Shown: piece after piece, positions 8,446-18,101 of the stretch
Layout: each line of letters starts with the position of its first letter
Position numbering within the stretch: position 1 is the stretch's first letter
From: Clostridium pascui
Lineage (GTDB): Bacteria; Bacillota; Clostridia; Clostridiales; Clostridiaceae
Length of the DNA: 64,000 bases
Assembly: GCF_016908015.1 (NCBI RefSeq)
Contig: NZ_JAFBDB010000001.1
Coordinates: forward strand, 248,001-312,000
Direction of reading: 5' to 3'
Notes under the pieces: generated by a model
Told to the model about the DNA's origin: nothing
The model's database searches: none
What the model saw: only the letters and a program-made list of their open reading frames with translations
Translations under genes and position numbers: made by a program

Positions 8446-9640
8446 AAAATATGTATACATGGATTATGCAGCTACTACATTTACAAAACCAGAGGTTTTA
8501 GAAGAAATGATACCTTATTTTACTGAAAACTTTGCAAACCCTTCTTCTAAATTTTACTCTATATCTGCACAGCCAAGAATGGCTATAGATAAGGCAAGAG
8601 AAAGAGTAGCTAAAGCTATTAATGCAGAAAAAGATGAGATATATTTCACAGCTGGTGGTTCCGAAGCAGACAACTGGGCACTAAAAGGAGTTGCTTTTGC
8701 GAATAAGAATAAAGGAAACCATATAATAACTACAGCTATAGAGCATCATGCTATAACACACACTTGTGAGTTTTTAAAGAAGCACGGCTTTGAAGTAACA
8801 TACCTTCCTGTAAATGAAGAAGGATTAATTAGCATAGAAGATTTAAAAAATGCTATTAAAGATACTACAATACTTGTATCAGTAATGTTTGCTAATAATG
8901 AAGTTGGATCTATTCAGCCTATTAAAGAAATAGGTGAAGTTTGCAGAGAAAGAAATGTGTATTTCCATACAGATGCAGTTCAGGCTGTGGCACACGTTGG
9001 GGTAGATGTAAAGGATATGAATATAGATATGCTTTCCATGGCAGGACATAAGTTCTATGGCCCAAAAGGAATAGGAGCATTATATATCAAAAAAGGAGTT
9101 AAGATAGAAAACTTAATCCACGGCGGAGGACAGGAAAAAGGAAGAAGAGCAAGTACAGAAAATGTACCTGGAATCGTTGGTATAGGAAAAGCTATAGAGC
9201 TTGCTGTTTCTGAGCTAGAAGAAGAAAGCAAGAGAGTATCTTATTTAAGAGATAAGCTTATAAATGGTCTTACAGAAAGAATACCTCATGTTAAATTAAA
9301 TGGGCCAAGAGGAGATAAGAGATTACCTGGTAACGTAAATATGTGTTTTGTAGGAGTAGAAGGAGAAACACTACTTTTAGATTTAGATTTTGAAGGAATA
9401 TGTGCTTCAACTGGAAGTGCATGTGCATCTGGTTCTCTAGATCCATCACATGTTCTACTTGCTATGGGACTTACTCATGGTATAGCACATGGTTCATTAA
9501 GACTTAGTTTAGGTGCTAATACCACAGAAGAAGAAGTAGAATACGTATTAGATATACTACCACAAATAATAAAGAGAAGACGTGAAATGTCACCTTATTG
9601 GGAAGAATACTTAAATAGCTTAAAGGAAGGGGAAAAATAA
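8438..9640 (+). CDS. iscS: Cysteine desulfurase (NifS/IscS family)
   Basis: Pyridoxal-phosphate enzyme that removes sulfur from cysteine and passes a persulfide to the scaffold IscU. Visible features are VYMDYAATTFTKPEVLEEM at the N-terminus, the PLP lysine in AGHKFYGPKGIGALYIKKG, GGGQEKGRRASTENVPGIVG, and the mobile-loop cysteine in CASTGSACASGSLDPSHVLL. Length 400 residues is normal for the NifS/IscS class I type. The start at 8438 has AAGGGG upstream, inside the end of iscR. The iscU gene starts 1 base after its stop. The clostridial name iscS or nifS is a matter of convention. Confidence 0.93.
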   Translation: MDKKYVYMDYAATTFTKPEVLEEMIPYFTENFANPSSKFYSISAQPRMAIDKARERVAKAINAEKDEIYFTAGGSEADNWALKGVAFANKNKGNHIITTAIEHHAITHTCEFLKKHGFEVTYLPVNEEGLISIEDLKNAIKDTTILVSVMFANNEVGSIQPIKEIGEVCRERNVYFHTDAVQAVAHVGVDVKDMNIDMLSMAGHKFYGPKGIGALYIKKGVKIENLIHGGGQEKGRRASTENVPGIVGIGKAIELAVSELEEESKRVSYLRDKLINGLTERIPHVKLNGPRGDKRLPGNVNMCFVGVEGETLLLDLDFEGICASTGSACASGSLDPSHVLLAMGLTHGIAHGSLRLSLGANTTEEEVEYVLDILPQIIKRRREMSPYWEEYLNSLKEGEK

Positions 9641-9641
9641 T

Positions 9642-10070
9642 ATGTATAGCGAAAAAGTTATGGATCATTTTAGAAACCCAAGAAACGTAGGAGAAATTGC
9701 TGATGCCAATGGTGTGGGAGAAGTTGGAAATCCAAAGTGTGGAGATATAATGAAAATATACCTAAAGGTTGAAGATAATATAATAAAGGATGTTACATTT
9801 AAGACTTTTGGATGTGGATCTGCTATAGCTTCCTCTAGTATGGCAACAGAGCTTATAAAAGGAAAAACCATAGAAGAAGCATGGGAATTAACTAATAAGG
9901 CAGTAGCAGAAGCTTTAGACGGACTTCCACCAGTAAAAATGCACTGCTCAGTACTTGCAGAAGAAGCTATCCACAAAGCTATAAATGATTATAGAAGAAA
10001 TGCAGGCTTAGAGACTTGGTATATGGAAGAACATTCCGACCATATTCATGAAGAAGTTCATGGTGAATAA
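9642..10070 (+). CDS. iscU: Fe-S cluster assembly scaffold, IscU/NifU N-terminal domain
   Basis: A 142-residue scaffold on which [2Fe-2S] clusters are built with sulfur from IscS. It begins MYSEKVMDHFRNPRNVGEI, as in the family. The three cluster-binding cysteines are in GNPKCGDIMKIYLKV, TFGCGSAIASSSM and VKMHCSVLAEEAI, with the conserved Asp after the first Cys. A short His/Glu-rich tail (HSDHIHEEVHGE) is extra and may bind metal, though that is speculative. It is the last gene of iscRSU and is followed by a strong terminator. The thiolation gene mnmA, often next in clostridia, is not present here. Confidence 0.92.
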   Translation: MYSEKVMDHFRNPRNVGEIADANGVGEVGNPKCGDIMKIYLKVEDNIIKDVTFKTFGCGSAIASSSMATELIKGKTIEEAWELTNKAVAEALDGLPPVKMHCSVLAEEAIHKAINDYRRNAGLETWYMEEHSDHIHEEVHGE

Positions 10071-10097
10071 TTAAACTGAGGAAATTTTCCCAGGAAA

Positions 10098-10140
10098 TAA
10101 AAGGAGATTGGATAATATAATTATCCAATCTCCTTTTATT
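10098..10140 (+). terminator. Strong intrinsic terminator of iscRSU
   Basis: A near-perfect 17-bp stem (AAAGGAGATTGGATAA and its complement), a 4-5 base loop, and TTTTATT. Confidence 0.88.
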
Positions 10141-10210
10141 TATAAATGAATCATATTTTTTACATAATAGGAAAGAATATATTTATACTTAATCTTTGGA
10201 GTGATATGAA

Positions 10211-10729
10211 GTGTATAGAAAAAAAGATTTCTTGTTTATGAATGTAAGCAATGTAAAAGGCAAGTCCATGGGATTTGTTAAGGATTTAGCTGTAGATTTT
10301 AACATAGGAGGAGTAATTGGATTTTTAATATCTTCTTATTCGCTATTTCAGTCAGCTCTTTATGTATTTAAAGAAGATATAATTTCCTTTGATAAACACA
10401 TGATTGCAAGCTCTTATCATAAAGGAAAATGCTTAAACTTTGAAGATATAAAAGGAATGAATGTAATAGATATTAAGGGAAATATGATAGGCATGGTAGA
10501 AGATATAATATTTAATGAAGATACATTTGTGATACAAGGAATAATAGTTTCTACAGGTTATGCTACCAATTTTCTTTATGGCAAGAAGATATTATTATTA
10601 AAAGATTTGCTACTTGGTGATAGTCACATACTGTATCATGGGAAAAGCTATAATATTAATTTTATAAATTTACCAAGCAAGCTGTTTAGAGAAGAGGATG
10701 GTTATGCTAGAAGTAGTAAAAAAATATAA
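10211..10729 (+). CDS. PRC-barrel domain protein
   Basis: The 172-residue protein has two PRC-barrel-like repeats. The first is around KGKSMGFVKDLAVDFNIGGV and the second around MNVIDIKGNMIGMVEDIIFN, each followed by a beta-rich segment. PRC barrels occur in RimM and in the sporulation protein YlmC/YmxH, and usually mediate protein or RNA contacts. There are no membrane segments. The start codon is GTG at 10211, with GGAG 9 bases upstream. The end overlaps the next gene, encoding an AI-2E-type membrane protein, so the two are translationally coupled. No specific function can be assigned. Confidence 0.72.
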   Translation: MYRKKDFLFMNVSNVKGKSMGFVKDLAVDFNIGGVIGFLISSYSLFQSALYVFKEDIISFDKHMIASSYHKGKCLNFEDIKGMNVIDIKGNMIGMVEDIIFNEDTFVIQGIIVSTGYATNFLYGKKILLLKDLLLGDSHILYHGKSYNINFINLPSKLFREEDGYARSSKKI

Positions 10730-11723
10730 AAAGGTATTCTTAGTAGCTTTTATATTTATTTTGGCCTTTACATTGCTTTTAAAAGTAAAATTTATAAGGG
10801 ATATGTTTAATCTTATATTTGTGTCTTTTATATTATTTTATGTTTTTAAACCATTTAGAGATATGCTTATGAATAAGGGCCTTGGTAGAAAAGTTTCATC
10901 ATTAATAATAATGTTTATAGTAGTTACCGTCTTTGCATCAATTTTTATTTTTATAATCCCATCCATCATTAAGGAAAGCTTAAATTTATACGATTCATTA
11001 AAAAACTTGGGAAATTACACAAATAGAATTTATGAAAATATTAAGATAAATAGAGGAATTGCATATAGTATTACTCAAAATATTTATATAAGAGGAAGTA
11101 AGGCCTTTGAAGTATTTCTAAATAGTTGGATAAATAAGGCACTTACGTTTGGGGAAAATTTACTATCTATTGCTATTATACCAATAATAGCCTATTATTT
11201 TTTATCAGATAGTTTAAAGCTTAAAAATAGATTTCTTGCTCTTTTTCCCATTCAAAGTAGAAATATTATAGATAAGATATTAGAGGATACTGATAGAATA
11301 TTAAGCAGATATGTAATAACCCAATTTTTATTGTGTTTTATAATTGGAGTATGTACCTTTATAGTGTTAATAACTTTTAAAGTTCAATTTTCACTGACTC
11401 TATCGCTTTTAAATGCTTTTTTTAATATAATACCTTATTTCGGACCAATATTTGGTGCAATTCCTGCAATAGTTATGGCACTACTTAAATCACCTCAAGC
11501 AGCTCTTTGGGTAGCCTTTTGGCTTTATCTTATTCAACAAGTGGAAGGAGATTTTATATCTCCAAAGTTTATAGGTGATAATATTAGTATGCATCCTTTA
11601 GCTGTAATACTAATTCTCGTTATAGGAGGCAAGGTAGGAGGCTTTTTTGGAATGGTGCTAGCAGTTCCTGTAGGTGTAGTAGCTAAAGTTATATATGAGG
11701 ATTTGAATTATTATATGTTCTAG
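10704..11723 (+). CDS. AI-2E/PerM-family (UPF0118) transmembrane transporter
   Basis: About 339 residues with seven to eight membrane segments: a hydrophobic N-terminus (VFLVAFIFILAFTLLLKV), a soluble middle helix bundle (around residues 85-150), and a C-terminal block with the conserved FNIIPYFGPIFGAIPAIVMA and a typical EGDFISPKFIGDNISMHPL loop. The family includes TqsA (autoinducer-2 exporter) and ion/proton antiporters, and the substrate here is unknown. ATGs at 10698 and 10704 are both possible. I favour 10704 because GAGG lies 6 bases upstream. It overlaps the PRC-barrel gene and ends at a clear terminator. Confidence 0.82.
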   Translation: MLEVVKKYKKVFLVAFIFILAFTLLLKVKFIRDMFNLIFVSFILFYVFKPFRDMLMNKGLGRKVSSLIIMFIVVTVFASIFIFIIPSIIKESLNLYDSLKNLGNYTNRIYENIKINRGIAYSITQNIYIRGSKAFEVFLNSWINKALTFGENLLSIAIIPIIAYYFLSDSLKLKNRFLALFPIQSRNIIDKILEDTDRILSRYVITQFLLCFIIGVCTFIVLITFKVQFSLTLSLLNAFFNIIPYFGPIFGAIPAIVMALLKSPQAALWVAFWLYLIQQVEGDFISPKFIGDNISMHPLAVILILVIGGKVGGFFGMVLAVPVGVVAKVIYEDLNYYMF

Positions 11724-11741
11724 TATAATGGTTATTAAAAG

Positions 11742-11772
11742 TAGAGTCTCCTAAATGGAACTCTATTTTTTT
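11742..11772 (+). terminator. Intrinsic terminator after the AI-2E-type gene
   Basis: A 6-bp stem (TAGAGT with ACTCTA), a 12-base loop, and a run of seven T. Confidence 0.75.
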
Positions 11773-11873
11773 ACATGAATATTAAAAAAAACATTGAATA
11801 ATCATATATACTTAACTATAATTATAAAGGATTAATTCGATTTGCCAATTTACAATAAAAAAATGTAAATGTA

Positions 11874-11897
11874 TAAATATTCGCAAGTGAATATTTA
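11874..11897 (+). promoter_or_regulatory. Palindrome upstream of the amino-acid-binding lipoprotein gene
   Basis: A perfect 9-bp inverted repeat (TAAATATTC, 6-base spacer, GAATATTTA) lies 24 bases before the start codon of the substrate-binding protein, with no T run. Position and symmetry suggest a repressor operator. The regulator is unknown. Confidence 0.4.
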
Positions 11898-11921
11898 AAT
11901 ATAACTTAAGGGGGACTTTTT

Positions 11922-12710
11922 ATGAAAAAAATTGTTAAAATTCTTATTCCTTTATTTTTCATTGTAACTGTATTTGCAGGCTGTGGTAAAAAAGAGGAAA
12001 ATTTAAGTACCATGGAAAAAGTTAAACAGACAAAAAAACTAGTGGTGGGAATCGAAGAAGGCTATCCCCCTATGGAGTTTAGAGATGAAAATAAAAATCT
12101 AGTAGGATTTGATGTGGATTTTGCTAATGAAGTAGGAAAAAGATTGGGAGTAACTACTGAATTTTTTGTAGTTGATTTCAGCGGACTTATAATGGCTCTT
12201 AACGCTAAGAAATTTGATGTGGCAATAGCAAGTATAAGCATAACAGATAAGAGAAAAGAATCCATAGACTTTTCAAATCCTTACATAATGGGTGGACAAA
12301 TATTAGCAGTTAAAAAGGGAAATACAAGTATTAAAGGTGTGGACGATTTAGAAGGAAAGGTAATTGGATGTCAGCTTGGAACAACAGGGGAAAACGTAGC
12401 AGCAACCATTAAAGGAGTAAAAGAGTTAAAGAAGTATGATAAGATAACTGAGGCCTTTTATGAGCTATCTAGTGGAAGAGTAGATGCTGTAGTTATGGAT
12501 GCTCAAGTTGGTGGATATTATACTACTAAAAAACCAGGAGAATATGAAGTGTTAAAAGGAATAATAAGTGAAGAGCCTATGGGAATTGGCTATAGAAAAG
12601 AAGATAAAGAATTAAGAGAGGCAATAGACAAGATAGTAGAAGATATGAAGAAAGATGGTACATTATCAAAGCTTTCAATAAAATGGTTTGGCTTTGACAG
12701 CTATAAATAA
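11922..12710 (+). CDS. Amino-acid ABC transporter substrate-binding lipoprotein
   Basis: A lipid-anchored extracellular solute-binding protein of family 3 (262 residues). The signal peptide MKKIVKILIPLFFIVTVFAG ends at a lipobox with Cys at about residue 21. The mature part has KKLVVGIEEGYPPMEFRD, LVGFDVDFANEVGKRLGV, FDVAIASISITDKRKESIDF and RVDAVVMDAQVGGYY, characteristic of polar amino-acid-binding proteins. No permease or ATPase gene adjoins it, so it may serve a transporter encoded elsewhere or act as an orphan receptor. GGGGGAC is the likely ribosome binding site. A palindrome just upstream may be its operator. Confidence 0.87.
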   Translation: MKKIVKILIPLFFIVTVFAGCGKKEENLSTMEKVKQTKKLVVGIEEGYPPMEFRDENKNLVGFDVDFANEVGKRLGVTTEFFVVDFSGLIMALNAKKFDVAIASISITDKRKESIDFSNPYIMGGQILAVKKGNTSIKGVDDLEGKVIGCQLGTTGENVAATIKGVKELKKYDKITEAFYELSSGRVDAVVMDAQVGGYYTTKKPGEYEVLKGIISEEPMGIGYRKEDKELREAIDKIVEDMKKDGTLSKLSIKWFGFDSYK

Positions 12711-12754
12711 AAAGTGCCACCCACATGGCAAGTGGCAAGTTTAAATATAAAGTA

Positions 12755-12792
12755 AAAACCCTGGAAACAAATGGATTTGTTTCCAGGGTTTT
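12755..12792. terminator. Bidirectional terminator between convergent genes
   Basis: A perfect 18-bp inverted repeat (AAAACCCTGGAAACAAAT and complement) with a 2-base loop, flanked by A and T runs. It serves both the lipoprotein gene and the minus-strand yjiH gene, which ends 5 bases later. Confidence 0.88.
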
Positions 12793-12796
12793 TGAA

Positions 12797-14170
12797 TTAA
12801 AATAGGAAATGTGCAAATAAAGTTATAATTGGAAGAGTTACTAAGGTTCTTTCTATGAAAATTATAAATAACTCTTTAAAGTTAACAGGTATTTTGGAAC
12901 CTATTAAAAGTCCACCAACTTCAGACATATATATAAGTTGAGTTACAGATACTGCAGCTATTACAAAACGAGTAAGTTCACTTTTTATACTTCCTGCAGC
13001 TATAACAGAAGGAAGAAACATATCTGCAAATCCAACTACTAGAGTAGAAGCAGCAGCAGAAGCCTCTGGAAGCCTTAGTAGCTTAAGTAGTGGAATAAAA
13101 GGCATTCCCAGTATCTGAAATACAGGGGTATATTCAGCAACTATTAAAGCTAGTGTACCTAGAGCCATAACTATTGGAGTAACTCCAAGCCACATATCAA
13201 AAACATTCTTTAATCCATCTATAAAAAATTTCTTTATATCATCATTTTGTTCGGCTCTTTCTACAGCCTGAGAAAGTCCCCAACTAAAAGAGGAATATCC
13301 CTCGGGAATAAGTTCACTTGAGGCTTTCTTCTTATTATTGTAGTAAGAGTCGGGTTTTCTAGAAAGAGGAGGAATTCTAGGAACAACGAATGCAGCTATC
13401 AAACCAGATAATGTTACTATAAGGTAAAATGGAACGAACATATGTCCTAAACCAACTTGAGCAATAACTACTAAAGAAAAGGTTATAGATACTGCTGAAA
13501 AAGAAGTACCTATTATAGCCGCTTCCCTAGAGGAATAATATCCGTCCTCATACTGTTTACTTGTTAAAAGAACACCTATAGTTCCGTCCCCTAGCCAAGA
13601 TGCTATACAATCTACTGATGAACGTCCAGGTAAATTAAAAACAGGTCTCATAATTTTAGTTAATAGGGAACCGAAAAACTCAAGTAATCCAAAGTCTAAT
13701 ATTAAGGGTAATAGCAAACCTGCAAATAAAAATACTGCAAATAAAATAGGAAGAAGATCATATAACAAAAGTGATCCGGTGTTATCAGAATATATAGCTT
13801 CGCTTCCTATTTTAAAGAAAGTAGCTAATACAATAACCATCCCAATAACTCTTATTGCAAACCAAACGGGAGTTACATCAAAAAGATTCTTTAAATATAC
13901 GTTGTTTATTATAAATTTTGGCTTAAATATTTTTGTTACCATAGTAATAAAAGATGAAACGGTTATCAAGATAGTCATTATTAACGGTAAAAATCCATCT
14001 AATAAGGTTTGTACATTTTTAGAAAAAAATGCAACGGGTACTGTAATTTCTCCACCTAGTGTGATGGGTGTCATAAATAATAACATACCTATTACTGATG
14101 GTATCAAAAATTTCAGGAAATTTTTAAGAGAATATTTATTTGTTCCTCTATCTTTAGTTATTTCTGTCAT
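12797..14170 (-). CDS. YjiH family nucleoside-recognition (Gate domain) membrane protein
   Basis: A 457-residue polytopic membrane protein with about ten hydrophobic segments. The N-terminus (FLKFLIPSVIGMLLFMTPIT) and the Gate-domain region (FGSLLTKIMRPVFNLPGRSS, then DCIASWLGDGTIGVLLTS) match the YjiH family, related to the nucleoside-recognition domains of SpmA/SpmB and NupC-type transporters. A second Gate-like stretch is LPEASAAASTLVVGFADMFL. Function in bacteria is uncertain, and nucleoside or ion transport has been suggested for relatives. In the minus sense GGAGG lies 6 bases before the ATG at 14170. It is monocistronic and convergent with the upstream lipoprotein gene. Confidence 0.82.
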   Translation of the reverse strand: MTEITKDRGTNKYSLKNFLKFLIPSVIGMLLFMTPITLGGEITVPVAFFSKNVQTLLDGFLPLIMTILITVSSFITMVTKIFKPKFIINNVYLKNLFDVTPVWFAIRVIGMVIVLATFFKIGSEAIYSDNTGSLLLYDLLPILFAVFLFAGLLLPLILDFGLLEFFGSLLTKIMRPVFNLPGRSSVDCIASWLGDGTIGVLLTSKQYEDGYYSSREAAIIGTSFSAVSITFSLVVIAQVGLGHMFVPFYLIVTLSGLIAAFVVPRIPPLSRKPDSYYNNKKKASSELIPEGYSSFSWGLSQAVERAEQNDDIKKFFIDGLKNVFDMWLGVTPIVMALGTLALIVAEYTPVFQILGMPFIPLLKLLRLPEASAAASTLVVGFADMFLPSVIAAGSIKSELTRFVIAAVSVTQLIYMSEVGGLLIGSKIPVNFKELFIIFIERTLVTLPIITLFAHFLF

Positions 14171-14329
14171 AGTTGCCTCCTTAATTTAAGTTTATTTAAT
14201 AATTTATATTTTATTTTAAATTTACACAGCGATATTTATACTAATATAAAACATATGATTTTACAATACTTTTAACGTAAATTTTTATGATATAAACCTG
14301 TGAATTTATCCCACATAGCGACTAAAATG

Positions 14330-14358
14330 TTGACATTTAATATTTTTTAATTTATAAT
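14330..14358 (+). promoter_or_regulatory. Sigma-A promoter of alaS
   Basis: TTGACA at 14330-14335 and TATAAT at 14353-14358 with a 17-base spacer, both perfect consensus. The start point is expected near 14365, giving a leader of about 260 bases that contains the T-box. Confidence 0.85.
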
Positions 14359-14364
14359 TTTTAT

Positions 14365-14570
14365 CAAAATGAATATTTTGGCTATGAAAAAAATGAGTAA
14401 GTACTATTTTGCTATTAAGAGAGGAAGTGGCTGGTGAAAACTTCTTAGTATAAGTATTGAAGCTGTTTTGGAGCCTTTATTATATTGAGAGATATAAGTT
14501 ATATGACTTATATAATTAGGGTGGTACCACGGAAGCTTTCGTCCCTTGTAAGAGACTAGAGCTTTTTTTT
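14365..14570 (+). promoter_or_regulatory. T-box riboswitch controlling alaS
   Basis: The leader contains the T-box consensus AGGGTGGTACCACGG at 14518-14532, which pairs with the uncharged tRNA acceptor end. A terminator follows in which AAGCT (14533-14537) pairs with AGCTT (14560-14564), with a T run to 14570. The upstream stem I region has GGAAGTGGCTGGTGAAAAC, the usual AG-bulge/GNTG loop feature, and the likely specifier GCT (alanine) at 14462-14464, a few bases before TTGGAGCC. Uncharged tRNA-Ala would stabilise the antiterminator and allow alaS transcription. Positions 14171-14329 upstream hold the YjiH leader and nothing else I recognise. Confidence 0.92.
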
Positions 14571-14627
14571 ATTTACCTTGATTTTAGTATATTATTTAAA
14601 ACATTCAAAGAAAGGAATGAAGTTTAT

Positions 14628-17267
14628 ATGAATAAAATGGGATTAAACGAAATAAGAGAAGCATATTTAAGTTTCTTTGAGGGAAAGGAGCATTTAAGAT
14701 TACCAAGTTTTCCATTAGTACCTCAAAATGATAAGAGTTTACTTTTGATAAACGCAGGTATGGCACCATTAAAGCCTTACTTTACAGGAGTTCAAATTCC
14801 ACCAAAGAATAGGGTTACAACTTGTCAGAAGTGTATAAGGACAGGAGATATTGAAAACGTAGGTAAGACAGCAAGGCATGGTACATTCTTCGAAATGCTT
14901 GGAAACTTTTCTTTTGGAGATTATTTTAAAGGAGAAGTTATTCCATGGGCATGGGAGTTTATAACAAAAGCTTTAAATATTCCAAAGGATAAATTATATG
15001 TAACTATATATTTAGAAGACGATGAAGCTTTTGATATATGGACTAAAACTACTGATGTGGATCCAAGCAGAATATTTAGATTAGGAAAAGACGATAACTT
15101 CTGGGAAATAGGTCAAGGACCTTGTGGACCTTGCTCCGAAATACATTTTGATAGAGGAGAAGGAAAACTAAATACTGTAGAAGAATTTTTACAGGCAGCG
15201 GAAGAAGATAGAGTAATAGAGTTTTGGAACTTAGTATTTACTCAATTTGATAAAGATGAAGAGGGAAATTATAATAGACTTGCTAGTCCGAATATAGATA
15301 CAGGTATGGGACTTGAAAGAATGGCTACTATAATGCAGGGAGTTAACAGCATATTTGAAGTAGATACAATAAGAGCTATTTTAGATAAAGTTAGTGAAGC
15401 TGCAAGTATAGCTTATGGAAAAGATAGAGTACAGGATATATCTTTAAGGTTAATTACTGATCACATAAGAAGTGTTACGTTTATGATATCAGATGGAATT
15501 TTGCCATCTAATGAAGGAAGAGGATATGTTTTAAGAAGACTTTTAAGAAGAGCTGCAAGACATGGAAGACTTCTTGGAATTAAAGAAACATTCCTTTATA
15601 AAATATGTGATGTAGTAATAGAAAATTCTTATAAGGCTTATCCAGAATTAAATGATAAAGAAGAATACATAAAAAAAGTTATTAAGCTTGAAGAAGAAAG
15701 ATTTTCCGAAACTATAGACTCAGGTATAGATATATTAAATGAATATATAGATGAGTTAGGTAAAAATGGAGAAAAGGTTCTTTCAGGCGATAAGGCTTTC
15801 AAGTTATATGATACTTATGGCTTCCCTCTAGAACTTACAGCAGAAATATTAGAAGAAAAAGAAATAGCTATAGACATAGATGGATTTAATAAGGAAATGA
15901 AGGAACAAAGAGAAAGAGCAAGAAAAGCTAGAGGAGAAAGTAACTACATGGGAGCAGAAGATACTATATTAAATAAGCTTCCAAAGGAATTGAATACTGA
16001 GTTTACTGGCTACAGCTCCTTAAAGGAAGAAGCAGAAGTTTTACTTCTTATAAAAGATGAAGAAATGGTAAGCTCCCTTAAAGAAGGAGATGAAGGAGTA
16101 CTTGTTGTAAATAAAACTTCTTTTTATCCTGAAATGGGAGGTCAAATTGGAGATATAGGTGTCATTGAAGGTGAAGGATTTACAGGAGAAGTTTTAAATT
16201 GCAAAAAAAATGTTGGCGGAAAGATATTACACTTTATAAAAATTACAAAAGGGGAAATACTAAAAGAAGGTAGAGTTACCTTAATAGTAAATGAGCCAAG
16301 AAGAAATAGTATAAGAAAAAATCATACGGCTACACATATTTTGCATGCTTCTTTAAGAAAAATATTAGGAGAACACATACAGCAAGCTGGTTCCTATGTG
16401 GATAGTGAAAGATTGAGATTTGACTTTAATCATTTCCAAGGGTTAACTGAAGAAGAAATTAAAGAAGTAGAAACTTTAGTGAATGAAAATGTAATGAATG
16501 TTAGCGGCGTAAGCACTGAAGTTATGTCTATAGAAGAAGCTAAAAAAAGTGGTGCTACAGCATTATTTGACGATAAGTATGCAGAAGATGTAAGAGTTGT
16601 AAATGTAGGCGACTTCAGCAAGGAACTTTGTGGAGGAACCCATGTAACTAATTCTGGAGAAATAGGATTATTTAAAATTATATCTGAAAGTGGTGTGGCT
16701 GCAGGTATAAGAAGAATCGAAGCTTTCACTGGATTAAATGCTATAAAGTATGTTGAAGAAAAAGAGAGAACATTAAAAGAAGCAGCAGCATTACTTAAAA
16801 CTTCTGAAAGAGAAATCTTAAGCAAGATAAGTTCTCAGTTAAATGAAATGAAAATTAAGGATAAAGAAATAGCAGAATTAAAGTCAAAGCTTGCTAGTGG
16901 ATCAGAGGACGAAATACTAAATAGCATAAAAGAAGTAAATGGAATAAAGGTAGTTACAGGTGCGTTAAGTGGAGTTGATGCTAATGCATTAAGGGACTTA
17001 GCTGATAAGTTACGCAGCAAGATTGAATCAGGTGTAGTAGTTCTTGGAAGTAATGCAGATGAAAAAGTGCAGTTTGTAGCTATGGCAACTAAAGATGTGA
17101 TAGCTAAAGGAATACATTGCGGAAAGATAATAAAAGAAGTAGCATCAGTTGCCGGCGGTGGCGGTGGTGGAAGACCAGACATGGCTCAAGCTGGTGGTAA
17201 ATTACCTGAAAAACTAGAAGAAGCTATAGGTTTAGTAGAAACTATAGTGGCAAATTTATCAAAATAG
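14628..17267 (+). CDS. alaS: Alanyl-tRNA synthetase
   Basis: Class II synthetase that charges tRNA-Ala and edits Ser/Gly mischarging (879 residues, full length). The catalytic core begins [20 protein letters not shown] and contains [37 protein letters not shown] and the motif 3 region [17 protein letters not shown]. The editing domain has the zinc ligands in [18 protein letters not shown] and in [14 protein letters not shown]. The C-terminal C-Ala domain ends with [26 protein letters not shown] precedes the ATG. The T-box upstream gives control by uncharged tRNA-Ala, and the gene starts the conserved alaS-ireB-ruvX cluster. Confidence 0.97.
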   Translation: MNKMGLNEIREAYLSFFEGKEHLRLPSFPLVPQNDKSLLLINAGMAPLKPYFTGVQIPPKNRVTTCQKCIRTGDIENVGKTARHGTFFEMLGNFSFGDYFKGEVIPWAWEFITKALNIPKDKLYVTIYLEDDEAFDIWTKTTDVDPSRIFRLGKDDNFWEIGQGPCGPCSEIHFDRGEGKLNTVEEFLQAAEEDRVIEFWNLVFTQFDKDEEGNYNRLASPNIDTGMGLERMATIMQGVNSIFEVDTIRAILDKVSEAASIAYGKDRVQDISLRLITDHIRSVTFMISDGILPSNEGRGYVLRRLLRRAARHGRLLGIKETFLYKICDVVIENSYKAYPELNDKEEYIKKVIKLEEERFSETIDSGIDILNEYIDELGKNGEKVLSGDKAFKLYDTYGFPLELTAEILEEKEIAIDIDGFNKEMKEQRERARKARGESNYMGAEDTILNKLPKELNTEFTGYSSLKEEAEVLLLIKDEEMVSSLKEGDEGVLVVNKTSFYPEMGGQIGDIGVIEGEGFTGEVLNCKKNVGGKILHFIKITKGEILKEGRVTLIVNEPRRNSIRKNHTATHILHASLRKILGEHIQQAGSYVDSERLRFDFNHFQGLTEEEIKEVETLVNENVMNVSGVSTEVMSIEEAKKSGATALFDDKYAEDVRVVNVGDFSKELCGGTHVTNSGEIGLFKIISESGVAAGIRRIEAFTGLNAIKYVEEKERTLKEAAALLKTSEREILSKISSQLNEMKIKDKEIAELKSKLASGSEDEILNSIKEVNGIKVVTGALSGVDANALRDLADKLRSKIESGVVVLGSNADEKVQFVAMATKDVIAKGIHCGKIIKEVASVAGGGGGGRPDMAQAGGKLPEKLEEAIGLVETIVANLSK

Positions 17268-17349
17268 TATACATTTTAATTATTATGTTTTATAATGAAT
17301 ATACGAGTATATAAAATATAAACTTTTTACTTAAGTGGGGTGAAGGAAA

Positions 17350-17601
17350 ATGGGGAATGATAACACCATTCAATTTGATGTGATCAAGGACAAAGAAGAT
17401 TTAACCAAGGAAATTTTGACACAGGTGTATGGTGCCCTTAAAGAAAAAGGTTATAACCCTGTAAATCAAATGGTAGGATATTTAATATCAGGTGACCCTA
17501 CCTATATAACTAACTATAATGGTGCAAGGGCTCTAGTTAGAAAACTTGAAAGGGATGAAATCTTAGAAGAAGTTTTAAAAACCTATTTAGGTATAAAATA
17601 A
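17350..17601 (+). CDS. ireB: IreB-family regulatory phosphoprotein (UPF0297)
   Basis: A small 83-residue protein. The pattern [40 protein letters not shown] and [20 protein letters not shown] is nearly invariant in the family. In enterococci IreB is phosphorylated by the Ser/Thr kinase IreK and affects cephalosporin resistance. Here that role is inferred from homology, and threonines are present in the N-terminal segment. It lies between alaS and ruvX, its standard position in Firmicutes, and is followed by a compact terminator-like hairpin before ruvX. Confidence 0.92.
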   Translation: MGNDNTIQFDVIKDKEDLTKEILTQVYGALKEKGYNPVNQMVGYLISGDPTYITNYNGARALVRKLERDEILEEVLKTYLGIK

Positions 17602-17628
17602 AAATGCCCTTAGGGCATTTTTATTTTT
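17600..17628 (+). terminator. Intrinsic terminator between ireB and ruvX
   Basis: AAAATGCCCT pairs with AGGGCATTTT around a very short loop and is followed by a T-rich tail. Because ruvX starts 30 bases later, termination is probably partial unless ruvX has its own promoter. Confidence 0.7.
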
Positions 17629-17657
17629 AAAAAGAAGCAAATCAAAAGGAGAAATTT

Positions 17658-18071
17658 ATGAGAATACTTGGACTAGATGTAGGAGATAGAACTATAGGGG
17701 TGGCCTTAAGTGATCCATTAGGATTTACCGCACAAGGAATTACAACTATACGTAGAAAAACTGAAGAAATAGATATTCAAGAATTGAAAAAGATTTGTGA
17801 AGAATATGGAGTAGAAAAGATAGTATCAGGACTTCCCAAAAACATGAATGGAACGCTAGGACCACAAAGTGAAAAGGTAGTAGCTTTTTGTGATAAATTA
17901 AAAGAAATTTTAAATTTAGAAATAATAATGTGGGATGAAAGATTAACTACTGTAGCAGCTCATAGAGTTATGTTAGAAGCAGATTTATCAAGAAGTAAAA
18001 GAAAAAAATTAGTAGATAAAATTGCTGCAACCTACATACTACAAGGATATTTAGATAGTATTTCAAAATAA
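17658..18071 (+). CDS. ruvX: Putative pre-16S rRNA nuclease / Holliday junction resolvase RuvX (YqgF)
   Basis: A 137-residue RNase H-fold protein. [20 protein letters not shown] gives the first catalytic Asp. [20 protein letters not shown] and [20 protein letters not shown] give the remaining conserved acidic positions. YqgF is essential in E. coli for maturing the 16S rRNA 5' end. The resolvase activity is an older inference. GGAG lies 8 bases before the ATG. The gene precedes the DUF1292 gene by 30 bases within the conserved cluster. Confidence 0.93.
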   Translation: MRILGLDVGDRTIGVALSDPLGFTAQGITTIRRKTEEIDIQELKKICEEYGVEKIVSGLPKNMNGTLGPQSEKVVAFCDKLKEILNLEIIMWDERLTTVAAHRVMLEADLSRSKRKKLVDKIAATYILQGYLDSISK

Positions 18072-18101
18072 AATAAAAATAAATCGAAAGAGGTGTATAT
18101 T

